32,692 bases of DNA, from positions 1-32,692 of the forward strand of contig JAACDG010000030.1 of NCBI GenBank assembly GCA_009937025.1, given 5' to 3'. The translations under genes and the position numbers were made by a program. Source of the stretch: Methanobacteriota archaeon. GTDB lineage: Archaea; Thermoplasmatota; Poseidoniia; Poseidoniales; Poseidoniaceae. Below, piece by piece: positions 32,024-32,692 of the stretch (position 1 is its first letter; each line of letters starts with the position of its first letter). A model generated the notes under the pieces. The model did not search any database, was not told the origin of the DNA, and saw only the letters and a list, made by a program, of their open reading frames with translations.

Positions 32024-32661
32024 ACTTTCACCTCCATGGTCTCTTTTTTCACACGCGGAAACTCAAAGGCTCCATACGTTAGACTTCCAATCGATTGAGA
32101 AGGTGCATGTCTGCCCCTAAGCCTTTGAACCAACCACTGAGCACCAAAAGTTCCAGCAATGGAAAATCCAAATTCAAGATTACCAGCATCGAGCGCTCCT
32201 TCGACTTGACAACTCATTGGTTCATGGTCAGGAGTCATTTGTTCAACCAATGACGTTTCAGAATCCGAAGAAAGGACCATCCACCCATCTCCCGAGCATC
32301 TCAAGTCAATCCCAGGCACATCAAGGGCGTGAACCAAGCGGCGAGGTTCAGGCCTGTCGACACAAATCACGACCAAGTCATATTCTTCAAGCTGTTCAGG
32401 CGTCCTCAAGTTTTCAACTTGAGATTGAAGTTCAACGTATCCAGTTCGCCCAGCATATCGTTGAGAAAGGGCCAATACCTTTGGAGTACCAATTTCATCA
32501 TGCGTGAATCGTTGGTGTCCAAGGTTGGTGGCCTCAACAATGTCGCCATCCATCAGCGTAATTTTGGCATTCATTTGAGTACGTTCCAATGCGGGTACAA
32601 TCAGTTCAACAAGGGTTGTTCCAATTCCACCAGCGCCGACGATAAGCACGTTTTTTGACAT
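32020..32661 (-). CDS. E1-like (ThiF/MoeB) adenylating enzyme
   Basis: A 213-residue E1-like protein. The ATP-binding Rossmann start is VLIVGAGGIGTTLVELIV (5-22; Gly9, Gly11, Gly14), then the acidic ITLMDGDIVEATNLGHQRF (35-52) with Asp38, Asp40, Asn46 and Arg51, IGTPKV with Lys61, and VVICVDRPEPRR with Asp102. These residues adenylate the C-terminal Gly of a ubiquitin-like or sulfur-carrier protein. The CxxC zinc pairs of MoeB are absent; Cys100, Cys122 and Cys151 remain as possible catalytic Cys. The start at 32661 follows GGAAGAAG. It is the first gene of the operon inside the window, 31 nt from the edge, so a modifier gene could lie upstream. Confidence 0.9.
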   Translation of the reverse strand: MSKNVLIVGAGGIGTTLVELIVPALERTQMNAKITLMDGDIVEATNLGHQRFTHDEIGTPKVLALSQRYAGRTGYVELQSQVENLRTPEQLEEYDLVVICVDRPEPRRLVHALDVPGIDLRCSGDGWMVLSSDSETSLVEQMTPDHEPMSCQVEGALDAGNLEFGFSIAGTFGAQWLVQRLRGRHAPSQSIGSLTYGAFEFPRVKKETMEVKV

Positions 32662-32692
32662 AGATTCTTCTTCCACGTTGAAGGAAGAATTC

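Noticed and set aside
32687-32692. EcoRI site (GAATTC) at the right edge as a cloning end
   Set aside because: The same site occurs several times inside the window, and the left edge shows only a partial match, so no conclusion can be drawn.

Overview
The window looks like the genome of a marine planktonic euryarchaeon. The best fit is the Poseidoniales (Marine Group II) or a close Thermoplasmatota relative. Supporting signs are archaeal-type genes (aIF1A, RIO1 kinase, a Dim2-type KH protein, archaeal uS2), a complex I operon without the NuoEFG module, large CARDB-type secreted proteins, a fused 3-hydroxyacyl-CoA dehydrogenase/enoyl-CoA hydratase, TATA-like boxes, and Shine-Dalgarno sites of the GAGGTGAT type. 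The taxonomic call is inference from gene content; there is no rRNA gene here to settle it.

Layout. (1) 181-12419, plus strand: a complete 12-gene complex I operon, nuoA-B-C-D-H-I-J1-J2-K-L-M-N, closed by an oligo-T terminator. (2) 12525-15003: translation and ribosome-assembly genes aIF1A and RIO1 (plus), then the KH-domain protein (minus). (3) 15029-20551: cell-surface block of a secreted Ig/CARDB-like protein (minus), a large CARDB membrane protein with cytoplasmic zinc ribbons (plus) and a lipoprotein (plus). (4) 20553-21767: a Cas4-like nuclease with four inserted membrane helices (minus). (5) 21889-23518: uS2 and an FkbM methyltransferase (plus). (6) 23525-26996, minus: tRNA-dihydrouridine synthase and three winged-helix regulators. 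(7) 27130-31235, plus: glycosyltransferase, CmoB-like methyltransferase and the fused beta-oxidation enzyme. (8) 31236-32661, minus: a tightly overlapping E1-like (ThiF) / JAMM protease / 79-residue repeat-protein operon. It runs toward the window edge, so an upstream member may be missing.

The strongest anomaly is in the nuo operon. Both nuoI and nuoL carry an in-frame stop (TAA at 5823, TAG at 8948), followed by an open frame of 42 and 33 codons. These codons encode the expected end of the protein family (second half of a helix-hairpin-helix domain; last NuoL membrane helix) and end in TGA right against the next ATG. Without readthrough these are the only two large gaps (130 and 102 nt) in an operon whose other junctions lie between an overlap of 4 nt and a gap of 11 nt. 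They could be recent nonsense mutations, sequence errors or regulated readthrough; the sequence alone cannot decide.

Other points of interest are a NuoI with a long insert between its two Fe-S motifs and a C-terminal domain usually seen on NuoE, a NuoH insert at the quinone-side loop, a His/Asp-rich loop in NuoL, an acidic repeat tail on aIF1A, the membrane-embedded Cas4-like nuclease, and the E1-JAMM operon. The genome is very compact: four convergent gene pairs have only 0-6 nt between their stop codons. No gene-free stretch exceeds 300 bases, and no rRNA, tRNA, CRISPR array or insertion sequence was recognised.
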